The translations under genes and the position numbers were made by a program. This document shows, piece after piece, positions 44,842 through 52,949 of a stretch of DNA of 64,000 bases. Within the stretch, counting starts at the first letter, position 1, and the number at the start of each line of letters is the position of its first letter. The notes under the pieces are model-generated. The model did not search any database and was not told where the DNA came from. It was given only the letters and a program-made list of their open reading frames with translations. This stretch comes from Hamadaea flava. Its GTDB lineage: Bacteria; Actinomycetota; Actinomycetes; Mycobacteriales; Micromonosporaceae. Location: positions 4,960,001 to 5,024,000 of the forward strand of contig NZ_JAMZDZ010000001.1 in assembly GCF_024172085.1 (NCBI RefSeq), read 5' to 3'.

Positions 44842-44896
44842 CACTGATCGCGCGGAAACACCGATCGCGCGGAAACACCGATCGCGCGGAAACACC
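44829..44896. repeat. 17-nt tandem repeat at the edge of R4
   Basis: Four copies of GATCGCGCGGAAACACC (first copy ends in T): 44829-44845, 44846-44862, 44863-44879, 44880-44896. The unit is the left edge of the R4 element itself, multiplied. Confidence 0.95.
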
Positions 44897-44907
44897 GGGT
44901 GGGCAGC

Positions 44908-44955
44908 AAAAAACCGGCGGTGAGGGCTTGCCAGATCGCCCCCGCCGCCGGTTTT
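44908..44955 (-). terminator. Terminator of wblA
   Basis: AAAACCGGCGG (44910-44920) pairs with CCGCCGGTTTT (44945-44955). Read leftward, the stem ends in a run of six U. It begins two bases from the wblA stop. Confidence 0.9.
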
Positions 44956-44956
44956 C

Positions 44957-45247
44957 TCACGCTGTGACCAGTTGCCTGGTTGTCTGCTCCTTGAGCGCGG
45001 TTTCGAACGTGCGGCGCCAGCTGATCACCTGTGGGTGGCGGCGGAGCAGCGCTCGCCGCTCACGCTCGGTCATGCCACCCCACACGCCGAATTCGATGCG
45101 GTTGTCGAGTGCGTCTGCCAGGCACTCGTACCGCACCGGGCAGCCCCGGCAGATGCGCTTCGCTACGTTCTGTTCCGCACCCTGGACGAACAGTGCGTCC
45201 GGGTCTCCGTTCCGGCATGCAGCCATGCTGGGCCAGTCGGAATTCAT
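44957..45247 (-). CDS. wblA: WhiB-family iron-sulfur regulator (WblA/WhiB4 type)
   Basis: 96 residues. Four cluster-binding Cys at 11, 33, 36 and 42 (C-x21-C-x2-C-x5-C), the GVWGG turn followed by MTERERRALLRR. The sequence around LADALDNRIEFGVWGG resembles streptomycete WblA and mycobacterial WhiB4. These act in developmental switching and redox response; WhiB4 is also encoded next to a PBP in Mycobacterium. ATG 45247 follows a long G-run Shine-Dalgarno (GGGGGGA). Divergent from the PBP gene over 467 bp. Confidence 0.93.
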   Translation of the reverse strand: MNSDWPSMAACRNGDPDALFVQGAEQNVAKRICRGCPVRYECLADALDNRIEFGVWGGMTERERRALLRRHPQVISWRRTFETALKEQTTRQLVTA

Positions 45248-45714
45248 GCTTCACGTCCCCCCTTGCGTTCCCCCTCGCCGCCCCTGGGGTCTTCTGACGC
45301 TCTCCTGCCCCGCGCAGGGCAGGCGAACGCAGATCTCCTCCCCGTCTTTACCCCTCGACGGGCGGCATTGCTCGCCGGACCATCATGCTCCGTAGTCAGG
45401 CGATTACGCAATGTTGTCGGCAAAATCGCCTCAAACGGATTTTTCTGCGCGCTTCGCTCCGGCGTGCCATATGTGGATCTTCTTCGGCTGGGACGGGACC
45501 CGATCCCCCCGAAGGGGTACCGGGCGGACGTTGCCTGGGGTAGGGCAACCGCACACCGGGGGTCGTGCGTCTTGACCAACGAAGCTGCGGGCGATCGGTG
45601 TCGCATTTCGGCCGCGCCAAGGTGAGCAGCGGCCTATCGCCGCTCCTCGTACACTGAGCCGACCGGTGGGATACCCCGTTCCCCCGTCACTAGACCCCCA
45701 GGCGGTGAAGCCGG
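45248..45714. other. Divergent wblA / PBP promoter region
   Basis: 467 bp, less GC-rich than the coding DNA, particularly around 45405-45445. It should contain both promoters and long 5' leaders, as is known for wblA in streptomycetes. I find no clear palindrome or Crp-type site (TGTGA-N6-TCACA). No gene is supported. Confidence 0.5.
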
Positions 45715-48222
45715 ATGCGTAAGAGCGATCACAACGTGTTCGCGAATGTGTTGTCGCTGCTGATCTGCGGTGTGCTCGCGGGTGTCGTGGTGGCGGCGGC
45801 GGCGTTCCCGGCGATCGCGATGTCCGGTTTGGCGGCCAAGTCGGGCGCGCAGGCGTTCGCGGATCTGCCGACCGAGCTGACGGTGAAGCGGTCGCCCCAG
45901 ATGAGCAAGATCTACGCGAACGACGGCAGAACCCTGCTGGCCTCGATCTATGACGAGAACCGGCAGGACATCGCCTTGGACGAGATTCCCAAGGTGATGC
46001 AGCAGGCCATGATCGCCGCCGAGGACCACAAGTTCTACGAGCACAACGGCGTAGACGTCAAGGGCATCGCGCGGGCCTTCGTGGCCAACAAGAACTCCGG
46101 CGAGACCCAGCAGGGCGCCTCGACCCTGACGATGCAGTACGTCCGGCTGTCGATCACGTACGCCGCGAACAACCCGAACGACGTGCTCGACGCGGCCGTC
46201 GACACGAACGCCCGCAAGCTCCGCGAGGTGAAGTACTCGCTGGCGATCGAGAAGAAGCTCACGAAGGACCAGATCCTGGAGGGCTACCTCAACATCGCGT
46301 ACTTCGGCAACCACGCGTACGGGATCTACGCGGCGTCGCAGGTCTACTTCGGCAAGGAGCCGAAGGACCTGACCATCGAGGAGGCGGCGTTCCTGGCCGG
46401 CCTCGTCAAGTCGCCGAGCGCGTACAACCCGGTGATGGACGACGGCTCGACCGACGAGGACGCGTTCAAGGAGGGCAAGAACCGGCGCGACTGGGTCATC
46501 GACCAGATGCTGGAGATCGGGGCGATCTCGGCCGACCAGGCGGCCAAGGCCAAGGCGACCGAGCTGAAGATCACCGGCAAGCCGGCGCCGAACGGCTGCA
46601 CGGCCACGCTGGTCGCCAGCGCCGGGTTCTTCTGCGACTTCCTTCAGCGCTGGTGGATGAACGAGCCCGCGTTCGGCGCGAACTCCTACGAGCGCGAGCG
46701 GGCGTTGAAGACCGGCGGCTACAAGATCGTCTCCTCGCTGGACGTCCTGACCCAGAACGCGTCGAAGAAGAACGTCGAGAAGTACCTGGCCACGGGCAAG
46801 AAGCACGCGCTGATGGTGGTCTCGGTCGAGCCCGGCACCGGCAAGGTCCGGTCGATGGCGGTCAACCGCAACTTCAAGATCGACGACGCGGCGAGCCCGA
46901 AGAACGGCCTGTCGACCGACCCGGCGAAGTCGAAGAGGGGCATCCGGGGCACCTATCCGAACACGGTGAACCCGCTGATGAGCGGCGACCAGTACGGCTA
47001 CCAGTTCGGCTCGACCTTCAAGTTCTTCACGATGGTCGCGGCGCTGGAGAACGGCTTCCCGCTCGACTACACGATCAACGCGGTCAGCCCGTTCGTCTCC
47101 CGGTACCCGGTCGCGTCCGGCCCCGCCAGCTGCGGCGGCTACTGGTGCCCGGTCAACGCCAACCCGAGCTGGATGAACGGCGTACGCAACATGTGGTCGG
47201 GCTTCGGCCGCTCGGTGAACACCTACTTCGCGGCACTGATTCAGCGGGTCGGGCCGGAGAAGGCGGTCGCGGCGGCCAAGGAACTCGGCCTGACCTTCCG
47301 GGGCAACGCCACGAAGTGCTGCGACGACGCGTACTACGCGGCGCACCCGGACGCCTGGGGTGCGTTCACCCTCGGCGTCACGGAGAACACCCCGATGGAG
47401 ATGGCCAACGCGCTCGCGACGCTGGCCGCGGACGGCAAGTACTGCCAGCCGATCCCGGTCGAGGCGATCATCGACCACAACGGGGCCAGCCTCGACGTCG
47501 CCAACCCGCGCTGTGAGCAGCGGGTGAAGGTGGACGTCGCGCGAGCCGCGATCGACGCGGCCCGCTGCCCAGTGGGCGACAAGTCGCTCTGGGGCAAGTG
47601 CGAGGACGGCACCGCCCGGACAACCAAGGGCATCGTCGGCAAGCCGATCGCGGGCAAGACCGGCACCACCGACGACGAGCGCACCGCGTCCTTCATGATC
47701 ACCACCAAGCAGCTCGCGGTCGCCGGCATCGTCGCCGACCCGGACTACATCCACAACAACGTCAGCCGGAAGAATCTCGGCGGCAAGGATCCGCACAGCG
47801 GGGTGGTGAACCCTGCGGTGGCGTACACGCTCAAGGACGCCATGAAGAACAAGCCCTCGGTGCAGTTCGAGAAGCCCAGCTCCAAGATCGCTTTCGGCAC
47901 CAAGGTCAGCATCCCCAACGTGACCTGCAAGTCGGTGGCCGACGCGACCTCGATCCTGAAGAACAAGGGCTTCACCGTGGACGTCGACAAGAAGCCGGTG
48001 GCCTCGTCCTGCCCGGCCGGGACCGTCGCGGGCACCAGCCCGAGCGGCTCGACCAGCAAGGGCAGCAACGTCACGATCCAGATCAGCGCCGGTGGCGGCG
48101 GCCCGGGTGGTCCCGGTGGGCCTGGCGGCCCGACCACGCCACCCGGTCGTAACGACGGCGTCCAGACCTGGCTCTGCCCGCCGTTCTGCCTGCCGGCGCA
48201 GCCGCTCCAGACGCTGCCGTAG
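45715..48222 (+). CDS. Class A penicillin-binding protein with PASTA domain (PonA2-like)
   Basis: 835 residues. A short cytoplasmic start and one helix (~8-35), then a GT51 glycosyltransferase (~60-240: EDHKFYEHNGVD, GASTLTMQYVRL) and a transpeptidase domain (~330-665). Catalytic Ser433 in GSTFK, SVN at 500-502, KTG at 648-650. A PASTA domain (~725-790) and a Gly/Pro-rich tail follow. Polymerises and crosslinks peptidoglycan. In Mycobacterium this gene's counterpart is ponA2 beside whiB4, as here. The convergent ATPase gene's end overlaps its terminator hairpin. Confidence 0.95.
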   Translation: MRKSDHNVFANVLSLLICGVLAGVVVAAAAFPAIAMSGLAAKSGAQAFADLPTELTVKRSPQMSKIYANDGRTLLASIYDENRQDIALDEIPKVMQQAMIAAEDHKFYEHNGVDVKGIARAFVANKNSGETQQGASTLTMQYVRLSITYAANNPNDVLDAAVDTNARKLREVKYSLAIEKKLTKDQILEGYLNIAYFGNHAYGIYAASQVYFGKEPKDLTIEEAAFLAGLVKSPSAYNPVMDDGSTDEDAFKEGKNRRDWVIDQMLEIGAISADQAAKAKATELKITGKPAPNGCTATLVASAGFFCDFLQRWWMNEPAFGANSYERERALKTGGYKIVSSLDVLTQNASKKNVEKYLATGKKHALMVVSVEPGTGKVRSMAVNRNFKIDDAASPKNGLSTDPAKSKRGIRGTYPNTVNPLMSGDQYGYQFGSTFKFFTMVAALENGFPLDYTINAVSPFVSRYPVASGPASCGGYWCPVNANPSWMNGVRNMWSGFGRSVNTYFAALIQRVGPEKAVAAAKELGLTFRGNATKCCDDAYYAAHPDAWGAFTLGVTENTPMEMANALATLAADGKYCQPIPVEAIIDHNGASLDVANPRCEQRVKVDVARAAIDAARCPVGDKSLWGKCEDGTARTTKGIVGKPIAGKTGTTDDERTASFMITTKQLAVAGIVADPDYIHNNVSRKNLGGKDPHSGVVNPAVAYTLKDAMKNKPSVQFEKPSSKIAFGTKVSIPNVTCKSVADATSILKNKGFTVDVDKKPVASSCPAGTVAGTSPSGSTSKGSNVTIQISAGGGGPGGPGGPGGPTTPPGRNDGVQTWLCPPFCLPAQPLQTLP

Positions 48223-48227
48223 ACCGC

Positions 48228-48271
48228 CCTCGACGGGCTGCCGCTAGAAGATGGCGCGCAGCCCGTCGAGG
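48228..48271. terminator. Inverted repeat partly inside the ATPase gene's 3' end
   Basis: CCTCGACGGGCTGC (48228-48241) and GCAGCCCGTCGAGG (48258-48271), perfect 14-bp arms with a 16-nt loop. The right arm is coding sequence of the ATPase's last residues (48244 stop). It probably terminates the PBP transcript. Confidence 0.75.
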
Positions 48272-49374
48272 TCATGCACGTCGGTCGCCTGCGCCTCGAT
48301 CTCCAGCACCGGCACGTGCCCGAACTCGCCTGTGAACCGCGAGATCACCGCTCGCTCGCGCGCCGCCTGCGCAGCGAGTGCCGCGTGCACCCGCAAGGCG
48401 TCCGCGGTCAGGTCCGAGACGCCGGCCAGCTCGTCCGCCGCAGCCAGCGCGGTGTCCGCGTCCAGATCGACCAGACAATGATGTACGCGATTGAGCAGCA
48501 GACCGGCCAGCGGCATCCGTTCGACGCCCAGCCGGGAGGCGAAGAAGGCGGCCTCGCGGACGGCGTCGGGTTCGGGCGCGGCCACGACGAGGAAGGCCGT
48601 CTGCGGATCCTGCAGGACGCGGTAGGTCTGCTCGGCCCGTTCCCGGAAACCGCCGAACATCGAGTCCAACGCCGAGACGAAACCCGACAGATCGGAGAGC
48701 AGCTGGGCGCCGAGGATCTTCTGCACGGTCTTCGAGACCACCCCGAATCCGGCGGTGACCAGGGAGAACATGCTCCGGCCGCCGGCCTTGGCCGGGGCCA
48801 GCAGCAGCCGCAGCATCCGGCCGTCCAGGAACCGGCCCAGCCGGGCGGGCGCGTCCAGGAAGTCCAGCGCGGACCGCGACGGCGGGGTGTCGACGACGAT
48901 CAGGTCCCACTCGTCGGTCGACCGGAGCTGGCTGAGCTTCTCCATCGCCATGTACTCCTGCGTACCGGAGAAGGTGGAGCTCATCGCCTGGTAGAAGGGG
49001 TTGGCGAAGATCTCGGCGGCTCGCTTGGGCTCGGTGTGCGCCGCGACGATCTCGTCGAACGTGCGCTTCATGTCGAGCATCATGGCGTTCAGCTCGCCGC
49101 CGTTCTCGCCGCCGTTTTCGTGGCCGCCGTCGAGACCGGGGACCGCCCGGGGCGTGTTGTCCAGTTCGGTCAGGCCGAGCGACTGGGCCAACCGGCGCGC
49201 CGGGTCGATCGTGAGCACGACCGTACGCCGTCCGTGCTTCTCCGCGGCTCGCAGTGCGAGCGCGGCCGCCGTGGTCGTCTTGCCTACCCCGCCCGAACCG
49301 CAGCAGACCACGATCCGGATCTCCGGATCGCCGATCACCGCGTCGACGTCGAGCACGGGCTGCTCACCAGTCAT
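48244..49374 (-). CDS. ArsA/Get3-like ATPase, second of the pair
   Basis: 376 residues. Deviant Walker A CCGSGGVGKTTTAA at ~25-38, switch region VLTIDPARRLAQSLGL, Walker B-like LIVVDTPPSR. Matches the Rv3680-type partner of the mycobacterial Rv3679-Rv3680 pair, known as Get3-like ATPases. Its start overlaps the previous gene's stop (ATGA at 49371-49374), so the two subunits are co-translated, consistent with a heterodimer. An Asn/Gly-rich insertion (DGGHENGGENGG) follows the switch region. Role inferred: ATP-dependent handling of tail-anchored or other client proteins, or anions. Confidence 0.93.
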   Translation of the reverse strand: MTGEQPVLDVDAVIGDPEIRIVVCCGSGGVGKTTTAAALALRAAEKHGRRTVVLTIDPARRLAQSLGLTELDNTPRAVPGLDGGHENGGENGGELNAMMLDMKRTFDEIVAAHTEPKRAAEIFANPFYQAMSSTFSGTQEYMAMEKLSQLRSTDEWDLIVVDTPPSRSALDFLDAPARLGRFLDGRMLRLLLAPAKAGGRSMFSLVTAGFGVVSKTVQKILGAQLLSDLSGFVSALDSMFGGFRERAEQTYRVLQDPQTAFLVVAAPEPDAVREAAFFASRLGVERMPLAGLLLNRVHHCLVDLDADTALAAADELAGVSDLTADALRVHAALAAQAARERAVISRFTGEFGHVPVLEIEAQATDVHDLDGLRAIF

Positions 49375-50354
49375 GCTGCCGCCCCCAGGAGGCGGCCGAT
49401 CTCCCGCAAGGCGGCGAAGTCGATGCCACCCGGGATCAGCGGCAGTTCCACGACCGGGCGGCCGACCTCGTCCAGCTCACCTCGCAGTTCGGTCTCGACC
49501 GTGCGCCGGGCGAGATAGGCCTGCGCCTGCTCCTGGAGTCCCACGACGGTCGGCCGGTCCGTCGCCAGGCCGGCTGCGGCCAGACCTCGACGGAGCTCCG
49601 CCTGCGTCACTTTGCGTACCCCTTCCAGCAATGGGGGATGCGCGGCGTTGACGATGACCTTGCCCACCGGGATGCCGAGGCCGCGCAGCTCGCGCGCGGC
49701 GTCGATGGTCTCCTGCACGGGCATCTCCTCCAGCAGCGTGACCAGGTGGACCGCGGTCATGGGGGAGCGCAGGAGGGCGGCCACGCCCTCGCTCTGGGTC
49801 TTGATCGGCCCCATCTTGGCCAGCTTGGCCGCCTCGGCCGTGACGTTGAGGAAGCGCCCGATCCGGCCCGTAGGCGGCGCGTCGAGCACGACCGCGTGAT
49901 AGACCCGCTTGCCCTGGTTGTCGGTGCGGGTGGTCGCCTCCTTGACCTTGCCGGTCAGCAGCACGTCTCGCAGGCCGGGGGCGATGGTCGTGGCGAAGTC
50001 GATGGCACCCACCTTGCGCAGCGCCCGACCGGCCGCGCCCAGGTGGTAGAAGAGCGTGAGGTACTCCAGCAGAGCCTCTTCCGGGTCGACGGCCAGCGCG
50101 CGGACCTCGCCGCCGCCGGGCGTCGTCGCGATCGTCCGCTCCTCGTAGGGGAGCGGGTCACGGTCGAAGAGCTGAGCGATGCCCTGCCGGTCCTCCACCT
50201 CGACCAGGAGGGTGCGCCGTCCGCCGGCGGCCAGCCCGAGGGCCAGCGCCGCCGCGACGGTGGTCTTGCCGACCCCGCCCTTCCCGGTGACCACATGGAG
50301 GCGGGCCGGCCACTGGTTGGCGGCCGGCCCGTCGCTCGAAGCCGAGGTAGTCAC
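49371..50354 (-). CDS. ArsA/Get3-like ATPase, first of the pair
   Basis: 327 residues. Walker A VTGKGGVGKTTVAAALAL near the N-terminus (two P-loop Lys, the deviant form), the nucleotide-specificity residues in LVEVEDRQGIAQLF, and AVVLDAPPTGRIGRFL. Corresponds to Rv3679 in the mycobacterial pair. Starts at GTG 50354, after a possible longer start upstream (50411) with no support. It is the second gene of an operon: Pro-rich membrane protein, then this ATPase, then the second ATPase. Confidence 0.93.
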   Translation of the reverse strand: MTTSASSDGPAANQWPARLHVVTGKGGVGKTTVAAALALGLAAGGRRTLLVEVEDRQGIAQLFDRDPLPYEERTIATTPGGGEVRALAVDPEEALLEYLTLFYHLGAAGRALRKVGAIDFATTIAPGLRDVLLTGKVKEATTRTDNQGKRVYHAVVLDAPPTGRIGRFLNVTAEAAKLAKMGPIKTQSEGVAALLRSPMTAVHLVTLLEEMPVQETIDAARELRGLGIPVGKVIVNAAHPPLLEGVRKVTQAELRRGLAAAGLATDRPTVVGLQEQAQAYLARRTVETELRGELDEVGRPVVELPLIPGGIDFAALREIGRLLGAAA

Positions 50355-50383
50355 ACTGCTGAGGCTACCTGCTATGCAGGCAC

Positions 50384-51400
50384 TTACTTCGACTGCACGT
50401 CGCAGACCCACCAGCCCTGGTCGTTGATGGTGGTCAGCACGAGCTCCTGCTTGCTGACCTTCTCATCGGCCGTGGTCATGGTGAGCTTGACGGTGACCTT
50501 CGCGTCCTTCTCGGTCGTGTCGCTGACCGCGGGCGTGTCCCAGGTGAACGTCGGCCGGGAGTAGGTGTCGGCCAGCTTCTTGATCGCGTCGACCTGCTGG
50601 GTGATCGTCTTGGAGTCGCGCGCCTGGGCGCAGACCGTCTTCTCCGCGTCGCTGGCGCTCTGGTCCTTGTAGAAGGCCTCCAGGAAGGCGGTCGCCGCAG
50701 CCTTGGGGTCGGCCGCGCCCTGCCCGCCCTGGTCGGTGTTCTTCAGCAGGAAGTACGCGCCCACACCGCCGCCGAGGCAGAGGACGAGCACGACGGCGAG
50801 CGTGATGCCGATGATCATCGGCGCCTTACTCTTCTTCTTCGGCTGCTCCGGCTGGCCGGGGAAGCCGGTCGTGGGGTAGCCGGCGCCCGGGAAGGTCTGC
50901 CCGGTCGTGGGGTACGCCTGACCCGAGGTCGGGTACGCCCCGGCCGGGTAGCCGCCGCCCGAGGTCGGCCCGCCCGAGGTGGGCGGCGTGCCGTACGGCG
51001 GCACCTGGGCAGCGCCCGGGTTGTACTGCGGCTGGGCCGGCTGCGCGGGCTGCCCGTACGCCGGGGGCTGCGCGGGCTGGCCGTACTGAGGCAGCTGGGT
51101 CGTCGGCGGAGTGGTCGGCGGGTACGCCGGCTGCGCGGGCTGCCCGTACTGCGGCTGCTGCCCGTATTGGGGCTGCTGCCCGTACTGCGGCGCGGGCGGG
51201 TATGCGGGTGGCTGCTCCGGAGTCGCCGGGTACGCCGGCGGCTGGGCCGGGCTCGACGGAGTCGCCGGATTGCCCGGGTAGGCAGGCTGACCGGAGGACG
51301 CGGTGTGCTCCGGGTACCCGCCTGTGGCGAACGGATCGGCGGGCGGCGGGTAGCTGCCCGGCGCCGGATGCTCCTCCGACGGTCGGTTCGGGTCGGTCAT
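50384..51400 (-). CDS. Proline/glutamine-rich single-pass membrane protein
   Basis: 338 residues. The N-terminal ~185 residues are low complexity (repeats QYGQQP, AQPAYP, PTSGG), cytoplasmic. One helix at ~196-220 (MIIGITLAVVLVLCLGGGVG) and a C-terminal extracytoplasmic domain (~230-338, AFLEAFYKDQ...WWVCDVQSK) with one Cys pair, resembling DUF4878-type folds. ATG 51400 follows GGAGCAGAG. It lies 29 bp upstream of the ATPase pair. Its presence between DUF4177 and the ATPases is not part of the mycobacterial order I recall. Confidence 0.85.
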   Translation of the reverse strand: MTDPNRPSEEHPAPGSYPPPADPFATGGYPEHTASSGQPAYPGNPATPSSPAQPPAYPATPEQPPAYPPAPQYGQQPQYGQQPQYGQPAQPAYPPTTPPTTQLPQYGQPAQPPAYGQPAQPAQPQYNPGAAQVPPYGTPPTSGGPTSGGGYPAGAYPTSGQAYPTTGQTFPGAGYPTTGFPGQPEQPKKKSKAPMIIGITLAVVLVLCLGGGVGAYFLLKNTDQGGQGAADPKAAATAFLEAFYKDQSASDAEKTVCAQARDSKTITQQVDAIKKLADTYSRPTFTWDTPAVSDTTEKDAKVTVKLTMTTADEKVSKQELVLTTINDQGWWVCDVQSK

Positions 51401-51510
51401 TGCTCTGCTCCCCAGTGTCGTAAGGCGGCCCAGCATATCGGCCCCGGACAACCCGCCGCAGCCCGCGTCCCGCTGTCTCACACCCCGGTCGTCATGGATA
51501 CCTTGTCCTC

Positions 51511-51681
51511 ATGACGGTCTCCTTGACGAAGTGGGAATATGCCACCGTGCCCTTGCTGGTGCACGCCACGAAGCAGATCTTGGACAACTGGGGCGCCGAC
51601 GGCTGGGAGCTCGTCGCCGTCGTGCCCGGCCCGAACCCCGAGCAGCTGGTCGCGTACATGAAGCGGCCGAAGGAGGCGTGA
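51511..51681 (+). CDS. DUF4177 domain small protein
   Basis: 56 residues, translated by eye from 51511. Sequence features: LTKWEYATVPLLVHATKQ, NWGADGWELVAVV, QLVAYMKRP. The family is unknown in function but is conserved between the Get3-like ATPases and RidA in actinobacteria (in Mycobacterium, Rv3678A). The stop overlaps the RidA start by one base (TGATG), so they are co-translated. Confidence 0.9.
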   Translation: MTVSLTKWEYATVPLLVHATKQILDNWGADGWELVAVVPGPNPEQLVAYMKRPKEA

Positions 51682-52163
51682 TGTCCGAGGTTCCCGCGTC
51701 CGGGGTGAACCCGTTCGACCGGCTGGCCGAGCTGGGCCTCACGCTGCCCGACGTCGTACCGCCGGTGGCGGCGTACGTGCCGGCCGTCCAGTCCGGCGCC
51801 CACGTCTACGTCTCCGGCCAGTTGCCGATGGCCGACGGCAAGCTGCTCGCGACCGGCAAGGTGGGCGCGGACGTCGCGCCCGAGTTGGCCAAGGAGCTGG
51901 CTGCGCGGTGTGCGCTGAACGCCCTGGCCGCCATCGACGCGCTCGTCGGCCTGGAGAAGGTCGTCAAGATCGTCAAGATCGCCGGGTTCGTGGCGAGCGC
52001 CGAGGGATTCACCGGCCAGCCGGGCGTTGTCAACGGCGCTTCCGAGCTGTTCGGGGCGGTCTTCGGGGAGGCCGGCCGGCATGCCCGTAGCGCCGTCGGC
52101 GTCAGCGAGCTGCCGCTCGGTTCGCCGGTCGAGGTCGAGGTCATCGCCGAAGTCGGCGAATAG
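51681..52163 (+). CDS. ridA: RidA-family (YjgF) protein
   Basis: 160 residues, longer than the ~130 of classical RidA. RidA fold with VYVSGQLPMADGKLL and LAAIDALVGLEKVVKIVKIAGFV. Classical RidA removes reactive enamines/imines; the Rv3678c-type subgroup found here may lack the exact catalytic Arg, so activity is uncertain. ATG 51681 overlaps the DUF4177 stop. Confidence 0.9.
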   Translation: MSEVPASGVNPFDRLAELGLTLPDVVPPVAAYVPAVQSGAHVYVSGQLPMADGKLLATGKVGADVAPELAKELAARCALNALAAIDALVGLEKVVKIVKIAGFVASAEGFTGQPGVVNGASELFGAVFGEAGRHARSAVGVSELPLGSPVEVEVIAEVGE

Positions 52164-52185
52164 TCCCACGGTGCGAAAAGCAGGT

Positions 52186-52208
52186 AAGGAGCGTCGCTGA
52201 GAGCGACG
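52186..52208 (+). promoter_or_regulatory. Hairpin between Shine-Dalgarno and the MBL start
   Basis: AAGGAG at 52186-52191, then CGTCGC (52192-52197)/GCGACG (52203-52208) as a 6-bp hairpin, then GTG at 52221. Folding would bring AAGGAG closer to the start. Alternatively TAACAT (52209-52214) is a -10 box and the message is leaderless. Confidence 0.4.
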
Positions 52209-52220
52209 TAACATCGTGAC

Positions 52221-52949
52221 GTGACTAATGGGGTTGGGGCGCGAGCGGGGTGGGGTCCGGAGTCCGGTCTGCCCGGGTTCATCCGGCATTTGCTCGCGCC
52301 CAACCCTTCTCCGATGACCCTGGACGGCACCAACACGTGGGTTGTGGACGGCGTACTGGCGATCGATCCGGGGCCGGCGGACGACGAGCATCTCCGGGCG
52401 ATCGGCGCAATCAGGTATACGACGATCACGCATGGTCACATTGATCACGTGGAAGGCGTACCGCGGTTGATCGAGCTGACCGGGGCGGAGCGGATCGCCC
52501 CCGAGCGCGTCGCCGAGGTGATCGAGGGCGCGTCCGTCGTGCCCAGCCCCGGGCATACGAGCGACTCGGTCTCCTTCCTCGTCGACCGGGGCGGTGACCG
52601 AGTGATCTTCACCGGCGACGCGATCCTCGGCCGGGGCAGCAGCGTCGTGATGTGGCCGGACGGCGACGTCGGGGCGTACCTGGAGACCTTGAAATACCTG
52701 AGCGAGCTGGAGGGCGTCACCGTCCTGCCCGGACACGGCCCGATCCTGCCCGACTGCGCCGCCGCGGCGAATTGGCTGCTCCAGCACCGCCTGGAGCGCC
52801 TCGATCAGGTACGCGACGCGCTGCGTCAGGGCGCGGAGACGCCGGAGGACGTCGTCCGGATCGTGTACGCCGACGTCGACCCCGGCGTGCGGATGGCCGC
52901 CGAGTGGACCGTCCGGTCGCAACTGGCCTACCTCCGGGGCAACCCGTGA
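52221..52949 (+). CDS. Metallo-beta-lactamase-fold hydrolase
   Basis: 242 residues. The zinc motif is THGHIDHVEG (HxHxDH), then PGHTSDSVSFL, FTGDAIL and LPGHGPIL. The set resembles LACTB2/Rv3677c-type hydrolases of unknown substrate. Conserved neighbour of RidA and crp in actinobacteria. GTG 52221 is the only in-frame start; its Shine-Dalgarno is 30 nt upstream behind a hairpin. Stop overlaps the cyclase start by GTGA. Confidence 0.93.
   Translation: MTNGVGARAGWGPESGLPGFIRHLLAPNPSPMTLDGTNTWVVDGVLAIDPGPADDEHLRAIGAIRYTTITHGHIDHVEGVPRLIELTGAERIAPERVAEVIEGASVVPSPGHTSDSVSFLVDRGGDRVIFTGDAILGRGSSVVMWPDGDVGAYLETLKYLSELEGVTVLPGHGPILPDCAAAANWLLQHRLERLDQVRDALRQGAETPEDVVRIVYADVDPGVRMAAEWTVRSQLAYLRGNP

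Noticed and set aside
44829-44896. Possible CRISPR array
   Set aside because: Units are directly adjacent with no spacers; simple tandem repeat.
45248-45714. Crp binding site in the wblA/PBP promoter region
   Set aside because: No TGTGA-N6-TCACA-like sequence could be seen.
45634-47796. 720-codon - strand frame opposite the PBP
   Set aside because: Shadow of the PBP gene; low-complexity Arg/Val-rich translation.
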